64,000 nucleotides of DNA from Rhodobacter sp. GTDB lineage: Bacteria > Pseudomonadota > Alphaproteobacteria > Rhodobacterales > Rhodobacteraceae. The stretch spans positions 2,200,501 to 2,264,500 of the forward strand of contig JACKKG010000001.1 in the NCBI GenBank assembly GCA_020637515.1. Reading direction: 5' to 3'. The notes under the pieces were generated by a model. That model had not been told where the DNA came from. It saw only the letters and a list, made by a program, of their open reading frames with translations, and made no database searches. Position numbers and translations under genes: made by a program. Below are positions 36,791 to 45,958 of the stretch, in pieces; the stretch's first letter is position 1; the number at the start of each line of letters is the position of its first letter.

Positions 36791-37813
36791 TCAGGCGATG
36801 GTCAGTTCCTGCGCGCCCAGGGGCGCCAGCATCCGCGCGACCTCGGCCGGGGTCACGGCCTCGGGGGTGGGGTGCTGCCAACGCGGGTTGCGATCCTTGT
36901 CCAGGATTTGCGCGCGCACGCCTTCGATGAAATCACCGTGCTCCATGCTGCGCCAGGTCCAGCGGAATTCCTGGGCCAGGGCCTCGGCCAGCGAGGCGGG
37001 CGGAGGCCGCAACATCGCCAGCGTCGAAGCCATGCTGAGCGGCGCATTGCGCAAGATCGCCTTCAGCGCGCCGGCGGCCAAGGGGCTCTCGTCGGCACGC
37101 AATGCGGCGACGATCGCGGGAATATCGGCGCCCGCGAACAGCCGGTCGATCACCGCCTGCGCGGCGGCCAGCGGGCTTTCGGGCGCGGCGTGACGGGGCA
37201 GGGTGGCCGGATCGCCGGTTTCGATCAGCCGGTCCTTGACCGCGTCCCAGTCGGTTTGCGGCACAAAGGCATCCGCGAACCCCGCGTGGATCGCATCGCC
37301 CGGGCCCATCCGGGCGGCGGTCAGTGCCAGGTAGACCCCCAGGGCGCCCGGCGCGCGCGCCAACAGCCAGGTGCCGCCGACGTCGGGGATCAGCCCGATG
37401 CCGCATTCGGGCATCGCCATCTGGGTGCTTTCGCCCACGATCCGGTGCCCGACATGGCAGCCATAGCCGACACCGCCGCCCATGACGAACCCGTTCAGGA
37501 AGCTGACGACGGGTTTGGGATACCGCGAGAACAGCAGGTTCATGCGGTATTCGTCGCGCCAGAAATCGCGTCCCATGGCATAGTCGCCCTGTCGCCCCGC
37601 CGCCGTCACCTGCGCGATGTCGCCGCCCGCGCAGAACGCCCGGTCGCCGGCCGCGTCGAGGATCACCACCGCCACCTCGGGGTCGTCGCGCCAGTCGAGA
37701 AGCGCGCGCTCGGTCTCAAGGCAGATCGCGTGGGTCAGCGCGTTCAGCGCCTGTGGGCGGTTCAGCGTCAGGCGGCCCGCGCGGCCCTCTTTGCGGATCA
37801 GGATGTCGGCCAT
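36791..37813 (-). CDS. 3-hydroxyisobutyryl-CoA hydrolase / enoyl-CoA hydratase family
   Basis: A 340-aa crotonase-fold protein. FCAGGDIAQVTAAG, then GGGVGYGCHVGHRIV and the metabolite-binding PECGIGLIPDVGG. The extra C-terminal length and the position between isobutyryl-CoA dehydrogenase and HIBADH favour 3-hydroxyisobutyryl-CoA hydrolase over a plain hydratase. It releases free 3-hydroxyisobutyrate for MmsB. Start ATG 37813 overlaps the dehydrogenase stop (TGATG). The frame extending to 38869 lies antisense-free but inside the dehydrogenase gene, so it is not used. Confidence 0.9.
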   Translation of the reverse strand: MADILIRKEGRAGRLTLNRPQALNALTHAICLETERALLDWRDDPEVAVVILDAAGDRAFCAGGDIAQVTAAGRQGDYAMGRDFWRDEYRMNLLFSRYPKPVVSFLNGFVMGGGVGYGCHVGHRIVGESTQMAMPECGIGLIPDVGGTWLLARAPGALGVYLALTAARMGPGDAIHAGFADAFVPQTDWDAVKDRLIETGDPATLPRHAAPESPLAAAQAVIDRLFAGADIPAIVAALRADESPLAAGALKAILRNAPLSMASTLAMLRPPPASLAEALAQEFRWTWRSMEHGDFIEGVRAQILDKDRNPRWQHPTPEAVTPAEVARMLAPLGAQELTIA

Positions 37814-38958
37814 CAGCCGCGCTCCGCCAACAGCGCGCGCACGGTGATCAGCCGCATGATCTCGTTCGTGCCTTCGAGGATCTGGTGCACCCGCAGGTCG
37901 CGCACGATCTTTTCGATGCCGTAATCGGCCAGATAGCCGTAGCCGCCATGCAGTTGCAGGCACTGGTCCGCCACGCGCGAGCCCGCTTCGGTCACGAATT
38001 TCTTGGCCATGGCGCAGAATCTGGTCGCGTCGGGGGTCTTGTGGTCCAGTTTCCACGCTGCCTGGCGCAGATAGGTGCGGGCCGCTTGCAGCTCGATCTC
38101 CATGTCGGCCAGACGGAATTGCAGCGCCTGGAACTGGTCGATCGTCTTGCCAAAGGCCTGCCGCTCGCCCATGTAGGCCAGCGTCCGGTCCAGCGCGGCC
38201 TGCGCCCCGCCCAGCGAACAGGCCGAGATGTTCAGCCGCCCCCCGTCGAGCCCGATCATCGCGTATTTGAAACCGTCGCCCTCCTGCCCGACCAGGTTCT
38301 CGAGTGGGGTCAGGCAGTCGTCGAACTGCACCTGCCGCGTGGGCTGCGCGCGCCAGCCCATCTTGTCCTCGAGCCCGCCATAGCTCAGCCCCGGGCGGCC
38401 GTGTTCGACGACGACGGTGCTGATCCCCCTGGGCCCCTCGCCGCCGGTGCGGCACATCACGACATAGGCATCCGAATACCCCCCGCCCGAGATGAAGGCC
38501 TTGGTGCCGGTCAGGCGGTAGCCTTCGTTCGTCTTCTCGGCCCGGGTCTTCAACGCGGCCGCGTCCGAACCCGCGCCCGGTTCCGTCAGGCAATAGGACA
38601 GCACCTTGTCCATGGTGACGGCGGGCGCCAGGTGGCGCGCCTTGACCTCGTCCGAGCCGAAGCGGTCGAGCATCGCCGCGCACATGTTGTGAATGGACAG
38701 GAAGGAGGCGACCGAAGGGCAGGCCTGGCTCAGGGCCTCGAACACCAGTGTCGCGTCCAGCCGGGTCAGCCCCGTGCCGTTGTTCTGTTCGCTCACGTAA
38801 AGCCCGCCGAATCCCAGTTCCGCCAGTTTCGGCCACAGGTCGCGCGGGATCGTGCCCTCGGCCTCCCACTGGCGGGCGAAGGGGGCGATATGCTCCTGCC
38901 CAAAGGCCAGGGCCATGTCGTAGATGGCGATTTGTTCCTCGGTCAGCGCGAAATCCAT
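37813..38958 (-). CDS. Isobutyryl-CoA dehydrogenase-type acyl-CoA dehydrogenase
   Basis: A 381-aa acyl-CoA dehydrogenase: CLTEPGAGSDAAAL in the FAD/substrate region, QLHGGYGYL and the C-terminal catalytic glutamate in ILEGTNEIMRL. FAD-dependent alpha,beta-desaturation of a short branched acyl-CoA is expected; neighbours for 3-hydroxyisobutyrate handling point to isobutyryl-CoA. MDFALTEEQIAIYDMALAFG is the natural N-terminus, with AAAGGGACC upstream. Overlaps the HIBCH start by one base. Confidence 0.92.
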   Translation of the reverse strand: MDFALTEEQIAIYDMALAFGQEHIAPFARQWEAEGTIPRDLWPKLAELGFGGLYVSEQNNGTGLTRLDATLVFEALSQACPSVASFLSIHNMCAAMLDRFGSDEVKARHLAPAVTMDKVLSYCLTEPGAGSDAAALKTRAEKTNEGYRLTGTKAFISGGGYSDAYVVMCRTGGEGPRGISTVVVEHGRPGLSYGGLEDKMGWRAQPTRQVQFDDCLTPLENLVGQEGDGFKYAMIGLDGGRLNISACSLGGAQAALDRTLAYMGERQAFGKTIDQFQALQFRLADMEIELQAARTYLRQAAWKLDHKTPDATRFCAMAKKFVTEAGSRVADQCLQLHGGYGYLADYGIEKIVRDLRVHQILEGTNEIMRLITVRALLAERG

Positions 38959-39037
38959 CGGCGGTCCCTTTGTGGTTCGGTCATGGTTGCGGGGCGCCCG
39001 ACACGCCCGCCGGAATCGACCGGCCGAGCGCGGCCCC

Positions 39038-39460
39038 TCAGCGGGCCGCCGACAGCAGATCCTCCAGGCGTCGCTCGGGCTGGCCCAGAATGTCGAGGGC
39101 CTCGGCCTCGTGGCGTTGGGCGGTGGCGATGACATGCGTCACGCCGTTCCACGATCGCAGGATCAGCCGCGCCATGGCGTAGCTGACCTCGGTGGGCGCG
39201 AAATAGACCATCAGGGTCTGGGTCCGCGCATCGGGGCTGAAGATCGCGGCCTTGGCGGCCTGCAAGGCCATCAGGCGGACGAAATCCTGCTCGAATCCGG
39301 TGACGCCCGACAGGTCCACAAGCTGCTTTTGCCCGGGGTGCCGGTCGGGGTGCTTCAGGTAGGTCGCGATCAGTTGCCGGGTCTCGTCGATCCGGACAAA
39401 GCCCGTGTACTGGACATAGACCAGACCGCGCTCTGGCAGGATTCGAAAGGTTGCTGGCAC
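39038..39460 (-). CDS. Uncharacterised 140-aa protein inside the valine cluster
   Basis: A 140-aa soluble protein beginning MPATFRILPERGLVYVQYTG. Alternating beta/helix pattern, including KQLVDLSGVTGFEQDF and TLMVYFAPTEVSYAMARLIL, resembles the small STAS/SpoIIAA-like fold but without a clear signature. It sits between mmsA and the acyl-CoA dehydrogenase on the same strand, 79 bases upstream of the latter. No catalytic motif is visible; I cannot assign a function. Confidence 0.7.
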   Translation of the reverse strand: MPATFRILPERGLVYVQYTGFVRIDETRQLIATYLKHPDRHPGQKQLVDLSGVTGFEQDFVRLMALQAAKAAIFSPDARTQTLMVYFAPTEVSYAMARLILRSWNGVTHVIATAQRHEAEALDILGQPERRLEDLLSAAR

Positions 39461-39600
39461 GGGACCTCCGCTCGCGCTGGTATCGAGAGCGAAGTTTTAC
39501 CCGCATGATCGAGGTTTTCCACCCAAAAGACCCGGCCTCGCAGCCCCGAGGGGCCCGCCCCCGTGTCGCGGCCTGCGCCGCGCCCGGGGGCGGGACGATC

Positions 39601-41100
39601 TCAGTCCATCGCCTTGAAATTGAAGGCGGCGCCTTCCTTGATGCCCGAGGGCCAGCGCGCGGTGACCGTCTTGGTCCGCGTGTAGAAGCGGAAGCCATCC
39701 GGGCCGTGCTGGTTCAGGTCGCCGAAGCCCGACTTCTTCCAGCCGCCAAAGGTGTGATAGGCCAGCGGCACCGGGATCGGCACGTTGATGCCCACCATCC
39801 CGATGTTGATGCGGTTGGCGAAATCGCGGGCGGTGTCGCCGTCGCGGGTGAAGATCGCCGTGCCGTTGCCGTATTCGTGGTCGATCGCCATGTTGATCGC
39901 TTCTTCATACGTTTTCGCGCGCACCATCGACAGAACCGGGCCGAAGATCTCGGTCTTGTAGATGTCCATGTCGGTGGTCACGTGGTCGAACAGGTGCGGG
40001 CCGACAAAAAAGCCGTTCTCATACCCTTGCAGCGAGAAGTTGCGGCCATCGACGACCAGTTCCGCGCCCTGCTGAACGCCGGTTTCCACCAGCCGCAGGA
40101 TGTTCGCCTTGGCGGCGGCGGTGACGACCGGGCCAAAGTCCACGTCGTTGCCGGCGGTGTAGGGGCCGACCTTGAGGGCCTCGATCTTGGGCACCAGGCG
40201 CTGGCGCAGGGCCTCGGCGGTGCCTTCGCCGACCGGCACCGCGACCGAGATCGCCATGCAGCGTTCGCCCGCCGCGCCATAGCCCGCACCGACCAGTGCG
40301 TCGGCGGCCAGGTCCATGTCGGCATCAGGCATGATGATCATGTGGTTCTTGGCGCCGCCAAAGCATTGCGCGCGCTTGCCCGTCGCCGCCGCGCGGCTGT
40401 AGATGTATTGCGCGATCGGGGTCGAGCCGACAAAGCCCACCGCCTGGATCACGTCGCTGTCCAGGATGCCGTCAACGGCCTCCTTGTCGCCGTTGATGAC
40501 CTGAAGCACGCCGTCGGGAAGGCCGGCTTCCTTGCACAGCGCGGCGATCATCAGCGGCACGGAGGGATCGCGTTCCGACGGTTTCAGGATCATCGCGTTG
40601 CCCGAGGACAGCGCGGGGCCCATTTTCCACAACGGGATCATGGCCGGAAAGTTGAAGGGCGTGATGCCCGCGACCACGCCCAGCGGCTGGCGCAGCGAAT
40701 ACATGTCGATGCCGGGGCCCGCGGAATCGGTGAAGTCGCCCTTCAGCATCTGCGGCGCGCCGATGCTGAATTCGATGACCTCGAGCCCGCGCTGCACGTC
40801 GCCCTTGGCGTCGGGGAAGGTCTTGCCATGCTCGGCCGACAGGGCCTCGGCCAGCTTGTCCATGTCGCGGTTGAGCAGGCCGACCAGCGCCATCATCACA
40901 CGCGCGCGGCGCTGCGGGTTGGTGGCGCCCCAGGCCTTTTGCGCCTGGGCGGCAGAGGCGATGGCGGCATCGAGTTCGGCTTTCGACGCCAGCGCGACCT
41001 TGGCCTGAACCTCGCCGGTGGCGGGGTTGTAGACATCCGCAAAGCGTCCCGACGTGCCCGCGACCAGCTTGCCGTCGATCCAGTGACCGATTTCCTTCAT
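39601..41100 (-). CDS. mmsA: CoA-acylating methylmalonate-semialdehyde dehydrogenase
   Basis: A 499-aa aldehyde dehydrogenase that converts methylmalonate semialdehyde to propionyl-CoA and CO2. N-terminus MKEIGHWIDGKLVAGTSGRF; active-site Cys in GERCMAISVAVPVG, an MmsA-typical context; ITPFNFPAMIPLW binds cofactor. AGGAGGAT lies just before the ATG. It is transcribed divergently from the LysR gene. It completes the valine route begun by the acyl-CoA dehydrogenase downstream. Confidence 0.96.
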   Translation of the reverse strand: MKEIGHWIDGKLVAGTSGRFADVYNPATGEVQAKVALASKAELDAAIASAAQAQKAWGATNPQRRARVMMALVGLLNRDMDKLAEALSAEHGKTFPDAKGDVQRGLEVIEFSIGAPQMLKGDFTDSAGPGIDMYSLRQPLGVVAGITPFNFPAMIPLWKMGPALSSGNAMILKPSERDPSVPLMIAALCKEAGLPDGVLQVINGDKEAVDGILDSDVIQAVGFVGSTPIAQYIYSRAAATGKRAQCFGGAKNHMIIMPDADMDLAADALVGAGYGAAGERCMAISVAVPVGEGTAEALRQRLVPKIEALKVGPYTAGNDVDFGPVVTAAAKANILRLVETGVQQGAELVVDGRNFSLQGYENGFFVGPHLFDHVTTDMDIYKTEIFGPVLSMVRAKTYEEAINMAIDHEYGNGTAIFTRDGDTARDFANRINIGMVGINVPIPVPLAYHTFGGWKKSGFGDLNQHGPDGFRFYTRTKTVTARWPSGIKEGAAFNFKAMD

Positions 41101-41178
41101 GGGATCCTCCTCCTGGGGTTTGGGCGCACAATAGTCTTGCGGAAATGGCCTGAACAGAGGCAACTTCCCAAAAGGCGT

Positions 41179-41194
41179 TTTGCAAGGATGCAAA
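41179..41194. promoter_or_regulatory. Palindrome in the mmsA-LysR divergent spacer
   Basis: TTTGCA-AGGA-TGCAAA, 6-base arms, directly upstream of the LysR gene and covering its AAGGA ribosome site. Suits LysR autorepression; about 80 bases from the mmsA start. Confidence 0.4.
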
Positions 41195-41198
41195 GCTG

Positions 41199-42146
41199 AT
41201 GGCCGATTGGGACGATCTGAAGGTGTTTCTGGCGGTGGCGCGGGGGGAAAGCCTGTCGCGCGCGGGCCGTGTGCTGAAGATGGACGCGGCCACCGTGGGC
41301 CGGCGCATTGCGCGCCTGGAGGTGGCCCTGGCCGCGCGGCTCTTCACGCGGTCCCCGCAGGGCTATCTGCTGACCGACGAGGGCGGGCGCCTGGTCGCCC
41401 ACGCCGAGGCGATGGAGGGCGAGGTCGCGCGCGCCCGCGACGCGCTGGTCGGCCCGGCCGAGGGGATCAGCGGGCAGGTGCGGATCGGTGCGCCGGACGG
41501 CTGCGCCAACTACCTGCTGCCGCAGGTGGTGGCGGGGATCGTCGCGCAGAACCCGGGGCTCGAGGTTCAGATCGTCGCCTTGCCGCGCGTCTTCAGCCTG
41601 ACCCGGCGCGAGGCCGACATGGTGATCGCCGTGTCGCGCCCGGAACAGGGGCGGGTGATCGCCACCCGGATCACCGATTACCGGTTGCACCTGGCGGCCT
41701 CGGACGCCTATCTGCGCGCCGCGCCGGCCCTGACGCGGATCGAAGACCTGCGCGCGCATCGCGTGATCGGCTACATTCCCGACATGATCTTCGACCGCGA
41801 GCTGGAATACCTGGCCGACCTGGGGGTGGAACAGCCCCCGGTCGCATCGAATTCGGTGTCGGTGCAGCTGAACCTGATGCGGCAAGGCGCGGGGGTTGGG
41901 GTGGTGCACGACTTTGCGCTGCCCGCCGCGCCGGGGGTGCGCCGGGTGTTGGCCAAGGCGTTCAGCCTGACCCGCGCCTTTTACCTGGTGCGGCACGCCG
42001 ACGACCGCAACGTGCCGCGTATCGACCGCTTCGCCGAGGCGCTGACGCACGGGATGCGGACCGAGACCCAGCGGCTCGAGCAGATGGTCGAGGACGGGCC
42101 CGCCGGGGGCCGTGACGATGCCTTGTCAAATGAAAACAACCCTTGA
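41199..42146 (+). CDS. LysR-family transcriptional regulator
   Basis: A 315-aa LTTR: N-terminal winged HTH (about 1-60, LKVFLAVARGESLSRAGRVL and VGRRIARLEVALAARLF) and a C-terminal effector domain (from about 90). It is divergent from mmsA with 98 bases between starts, the classical layout for a LysR protein controlling its neighbour. Effector could be a valine-pathway intermediate; this is inference. AAGGA precedes the ATG inside a palindrome. Confidence 0.92.
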   Translation: MADWDDLKVFLAVARGESLSRAGRVLKMDAATVGRRIARLEVALAARLFTRSPQGYLLTDEGGRLVAHAEAMEGEVARARDALVGPAEGISGQVRIGAPDGCANYLLPQVVAGIVAQNPGLEVQIVALPRVFSLTRREADMVIAVSRPEQGRVIATRITDYRLHLAASDAYLRAAPALTRIEDLRAHRVIGYIPDMIFDRELEYLADLGVEQPPVASNSVSVQLNLMRQGAGVGVVHDFALPAAPGVRRVLAKAFSLTRAFYLVRHADDRNVPRIDRFAEALTHGMRTETQRLEQMVEDGPAGGRDDALSNENNP

Positions 42147-42206
42147 CAGAGTCCCGGGCAGGATGCCGACTGCAAAAAGACAACCCGAGACGAACGGAGG
42201 TGCCTC

Positions 42207-42638
42207 ATGATTGTCAGCCAGATTCTCAAGACCAAGGGAACGGGGATCGTGACCATCGCGCCCGGTTCGACGCTCCGTGAGGTGGTCGAATTGCTGTCCA
42301 CCCGCCGGATCGGGGCCGTGGTGGTCTCGGCCGACGGCAAGGCCGCGCAAGGGATCGTGTCCGAGCGCGACATCGTTCGCGAACTGGGCCGCGCGGGGCC
42401 GGCCTGCCTGGACCAGACCGTGGACAAGGTGATGACCCGCGCCATCTATTCCTGCGCGCCGGGCGACACCACGCTTTCGGTGCTGGAAACCATGACCACT
42501 CGCCGCTTTCGCCACATGCCGGTGATGGAAGACAACATCATGATCGGCTTCATCTCGATCGGGGATGTGGTCGCGGCGCGCTTGAGCGAATTGCAGGCCG
42601 AGAAGGATGCGCTGACCGGCATGATCATGGGCAACTGA
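42207..42638 (+). CDS. Two-CBS-domain protein
   Basis: A 143-aa protein built only of two CBS motifs (about 8-65 and 75-130: VVSADGKAAQGIVSERDIVR and MEDNIMIGFISIGDVVA). Paired CBS modules bind adenosine nucleotides and usually regulate enzymes or channels. GGAGGTG precedes the ATG. The stop codon lies within the first unit of a 25-base tandem repeat. Confidence 0.92.
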   Translation: MIVSQILKTKGTGIVTIAPGSTLREVVELLSTRRIGAVVVSADGKAAQGIVSERDIVRELGRAGPACLDQTVDKVMTRAIYSCAPGDTTLSVLETMTTRRFRHMPVMEDNIMIGFISIGDVVAARLSELQAEKDALTGMIMGN

Positions 42639-42698
42639 CCCGAGACCGCAACAGCCATCGCGACCCGGGACCGCAACAGCCATCGCGACCCGGAGCCG
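42637..42698 (+). repeat. 25-bp tandem repeat after the CBS gene
   Basis: Two full units with one difference (GACCCGAGACCGCAACAGCC at 42637 and GACCCGGGACCGCAACAGCC at 42662, each followed by ATCGC) and a partial third (GACCCGGAGCCG, 42687-42698). The first overlaps the CBS stop codon. Noncoding; probably slippage or duplication. Confidence 0.85.
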
Positions 42699-42796
42699 GG
42701 CAGGGCAGAAGGCCGCGACCGTCCGTTTCTGCACTTGCATTGTTGCGCGCAATATTGTTGCGTGGCCCCGGAATCGACAGCCGCAAGGGGGTGACC

Positions 42797-43309
42797 ATGC
42801 GTATCGGACTGTATCCGGGGACCTTCGACCCGCTGACGCTGGGCCATATGGACATCATCACCCGCGCCTGCGCACTGGTGGACCGTCTGGTGATCGGCGT
42901 GGCGATCAACCGCGACAAAGGGCCGCTGTTCTCTCTGGACGAACGCGTGGCGATGGTCGAGGGCGAGACGGCGGCGCTGTCCGCGCGCACCGGCGTCGAG
43001 ATCGTCGTGCACCCGTTCGAGAACCTGCTGATCGACTGCGCCCGCGATGTCGGCGCCGGGGTCATCATCCGGGGTCTGCGCGCGGTCGCGGATTTCGAAT
43101 ACGAATTCCAGATGGTCGGCATGAACCGCGCGCTCGACGACAAGATCGAGACCGTGTTCCTGATGGCCGATGCGCGCCGCCAGGCGATCGCCTCGAAGCT
43201 GGTCAAGGAAATCGCCCGCCTGGGGGGCGACGTCACCAAATTCGTGCCCGCGCCGATCAACACCGCGCTGCGCGACCGCTTTGGTCCGGCGCTGAGCCGC
43301 GACCGCTGA
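42797..43309 (+). CDS. coaD: Phosphopantetheine adenylyltransferase
   Basis: A 170-aa PPAT, fourth step of coenzyme A synthesis (4'-phosphopantetheine plus ATP gives dephospho-CoA). The nucleotidyltransferase motif is GTFDPLTLGHMDII (T/H-x-G-H), and IIRGLRAVADFEYEFQM and ASKLVKEIARLGGDV are family markers. ATG 42797 follows AAGGGGGTG; the in-frame upstream extension is not supported. Normal length. Confidence 0.98.
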   Translation: MRIGLYPGTFDPLTLGHMDIITRACALVDRLVIGVAINRDKGPLFSLDERVAMVEGETAALSARTGVEIVVHPFENLLIDCARDVGAGVIIRGLRAVADFEYEFQMVGMNRALDDKIETVFLMADARRQAIASKLVKEIARLGGDVTKFVPAPINTALRDRFGPALSRDR

Positions 43310-43323
43310 GCGGCCGCGCCCCC

Positions 43324-43342
43324 CGCGCCCGCCGCGGGCGCG
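43324..43342. terminator. GC hairpin after coaD
   Basis: CGCGCCCG-CCG-CGGGCGCG, perfect 8-base stem and 3-base loop, 14 bases after coaD and before the end of the converging antiporter gene. No U-run, so only terminator-like. Confidence 0.4.
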
Positions 43343-43358
43343 CGGGCGCGGCACGGGG

Positions 43359-45875
43359 TCAGGCGGGGGCCGGCGCGCCCTCGAGCGCCTCGAGATCCAG
43401 CGCGACGCCGCGCGTGCGGGCGCTGTCCAGCACCGCCTGCCTGAGCCCCGCATCCTTGCGCAGCAGGTCCTGAAAGCGGGCCTCGTCCAGCGTCAGCAGC
43501 GTGCAATGCGTGATCGCCGTGGTCCGCCCGCGCCTGAGGCCGCGGCGCAGCAGCGCCAGGTGGCCGAACATCTCGCCCGGGCCCAGCCGCAGCACCACGC
43601 CCGCGCGCACCTGCTCGACCGCGCCCGAGGCGATGAACCAGACCTTGCGCGGCACCTCGTTGCGTTCCAGCAGCACGGTGCCGGGCGCGGCGTAATTCGT
43701 GCGCATCCGGCGGATCAGCATCGCGCGGCGCGATTCGGGCATGTCGGCGAACAGCGGAAAGGCCGCGATCAGCGTGGTGCGCTGGATCGCCAGATCCAGC
43801 CGCGGGCGGCGCGCCTGCGCGTTGCGCCGCCTGGCGATCCCCATCGTCAGCGCGTGACGCAGTTCGGGGCCGATCAGCCCGTCATCGACCAGGGCGGCGT
43901 ATTCGTGTTCCTCCTGCGCCAGCACCATCTGCCGGATCAGGCGGCGCTCCAGGTCCTCGGCATAACCGGGGAATTGCAGCCTGAGACCGTCCAGCGCACG
44001 GTCGGCCTGTTCGATGCGGCGTTCCAGCAGGTCGTGCAGCAGATCCGCCACCCGCTTGCCGTGGATGCGGCGAATCCGGGTGTCGATGAAGCCATGCATC
44101 TCGCGCAGGATGGGGCCCAGGGCGACCAGATGTTCGAACCGGTCGGCGGTCTGGCGCGCCAGCAGGCCCGACAGGTGCAGCCGGTTGTGCAGCACGCCCG
44201 CCAACCCCTGCAAGGGCCCGCTGCGCTGGACGAAGCGCGCGGTGTTCAGATAGCCCAGCCGCCCGCCGGTGCGCGTGCCCTCGATCAGGCGGTCGGCGTC
44301 GGCGACCATGCGCGTGGCCAGCCGGGGCGGCAGCAGCCCGTCACTGAAGCTGGCCATCACCAGATCGCGCTCGCGGCCGGCCAGTGCGACCAGCCCCAGC
44401 GTGATGCGGTCGCGGTCAGGGATGTCGGCGCGTTCGTCGGCCTCGGCCACGGCCTGGTCCACCCGGGCGGCGAACCGCTTGGCCTCGTCGCGCACGGTTT
44501 CGCGCGCAAGGCCGATCTCGCGCGCGGTTTCGCTGACGGTCTCGCGCACCGATTGCAGGGCGACGGCGACGACCTGCGCCGACAATGCCGCATCCAGGGG
44601 CGACAGCCGGTCCAGCCCCAGCCGATGGATGACCCAGCGCAGGCTGGTGCCCTGCACGATCAGCGTGAACAGTGTGAAGCCGGTGGCGATGATGCCGACC
44701 TGGCGCTTGATGTCGGGCGGAATGCGGAAGCTTTCGGTCACGGCCAGCGCCAGCGCCAGCGTCACCGCCCCTCGGAGCCCGCCCCAAAGGATCGCCGCGC
44801 GTTGGCGCCCCTCGACCCGGGGCGACAGGTTCAGGCGGGTCAGGAGCGGCATCAGGCCGAACAGGATCGCCGCGCGCGCGGCCAGCGTCGCCACCACGGT
44901 GATCGCGATCAGCACCAGGTCAAAGGCCTGCGCGCTGGCCAGAAGGCGCGGGATCAGGATGGCCGCCAGCACGAAGATCAGCCCCCCGGCCCAGTAGCCC
45001 AGCAGGTCCCAGGTCTCGCGCAGGGTCGCGCGTGCGCCCGCCGACAGCGTGCCCGGCGCGTGAAAATTCAGCGCCAGGCCGGCCGCCACCACGGCGATCA
45101 CGCCCGAGGCCCCCAACAGTGTTTCCGCCAGGATGTAGACCGCATAAGGCAGCGCGACCGACAGCGAGACCTGCCCCAGCGGGTGATCCCCCAGCCGCGC
45201 GATCGCCGCCAGCGCCAGCCGCCCCGCCAGCCAGCCCGAGGCCGCGCCGCCACCGACCAGCCAGGGGAACTGCACCACCACGTCGGTCAGCCGCGGGTTG
45301 GGGATGCCAAAAGCGACAAAGGCGAAGAACAGCGAGAACAGCGCGATCGCGGCGGCGTCGTTGAGCAGGCTCTCGCCCTCGACGATGCGGGCCAGCCTGA
45401 GGGGGGCCGGTGTCGCGCGAAAGATGCCGACCACGGCCGAGGGGTCGGTGGTCGATACGATGGCGCCGATCATCAGGCAGGCGAACAGCGACAGGCCGCT
45501 GAACGGCACCAGCGCCCAGCCCACCACCAGCGTGCTGACGACGACCGCGACCACCGCCAGCGACAGGATCGGCACCCAGTCGTCCAGCATCCGCCTGAGG
45601 TCGATGGACAGCGAGACCTGGAAGATCAGGGTCGGCAGAAAGACATAGAGAAACAGGTTCGAGCGGATCGGCAGGTTCTGCACGAGCTGCGCGGCCTCGC
45701 TCAGGGCCTGCGACGGCGGCAGCCAGGCCACCAGCGCCGAGGTCGCGCCCAGCAGGATGCCGATCAGCGCCAGGATCACCGTCGAGGGCAGCCGCAGCCG
45801 GTCCGCGACCGGCTCGGACAGGCCGATCAGCGCAAACAGGACAGACGCGGTGGCAACGATGGCAACGAGATCCAT
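43359..45875 (-). CDS. CPA1-family Na+/H+ antiporter with C-terminal cyclic-nucleotide-binding domain
   Basis: An 838-aa protein. The first half (about 1-415) is a sodium/proton antiporter with some 12 helices; the ion-binding region includes TTDPSAVVGIF and GESLLNDAAAIALF. A cytosolic helical region follows, then a cNMP-binding-like domain (about 690-815, NEVPRKVWFIASGAVEQVRA and GPGEMFGHLALL). Roles in pH or salt homeostasis with ligand control are likely. The long antisense open frame across it is a GC artefact. Confidence 0.93.
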   Translation of the reverse strand: MDLVAIVATASVLFALIGLSEPVADRLRLPSTVILALIGILLGATSALVAWLPPSQALSEAAQLVQNLPIRSNLFLYVFLPTLIFQVSLSIDLRRMLDDWVPILSLAVVAVVVSTLVVGWALVPFSGLSLFACLMIGAIVSTTDPSAVVGIFRATPAPLRLARIVEGESLLNDAAAIALFSLFFAFVAFGIPNPRLTDVVVQFPWLVGGGAASGWLAGRLALAAIARLGDHPLGQVSLSVALPYAVYILAETLLGASGVIAVVAAGLALNFHAPGTLSAGARATLRETWDLLGYWAGGLIFVLAAILIPRLLASAQAFDLVLIAITVVATLAARAAILFGLMPLLTRLNLSPRVEGRQRAAILWGGLRGAVTLALALAVTESFRIPPDIKRQVGIIATGFTLFTLIVQGTSLRWVIHRLGLDRLSPLDAALSAQVVAVALQSVRETVSETAREIGLARETVRDEAKRFAARVDQAVAEADERADIPDRDRITLGLVALAGRERDLVMASFSDGLLPPRLATRMVADADRLIEGTRTGGRLGYLNTARFVQRSGPLQGLAGVLHNRLHLSGLLARQTADRFEHLVALGPILREMHGFIDTRIRRIHGKRVADLLHDLLERRIEQADRALDGLRLQFPGYAEDLERRLIRQMVLAQEEHEYAALVDDGLIGPELRHALTMGIARRRNAQARRPRLDLAIQRTTLIAAFPLFADMPESRRAMLIRRMRTNYAAPGTVLLERNEVPRKVWFIASGAVEQVRAGVVLRLGPGEMFGHLALLRRGLRRGRTTAITHCTLLTLDEARFQDLLRKDAGLRQAVLDSARTRGVALDLEALEGAPAPA

Positions 45876-45958
45876 GGCCCCAGATTAAAAGGAAAATCCC
45901 TCCTGGGCGAGGGCCAGAAGGGACACATTTTCCTCAGCCGCTGAAACAGTGGCGGGCC

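Noticed and set aside
43506..45944. 812-codon plus-strand frame across the antiporter gene
   Set aside because: Antisense of a CPA1 antiporter with membrane helices; the translation is a low-complexity Gln/Arg/His-rich stretch without motifs or a ribosome site.
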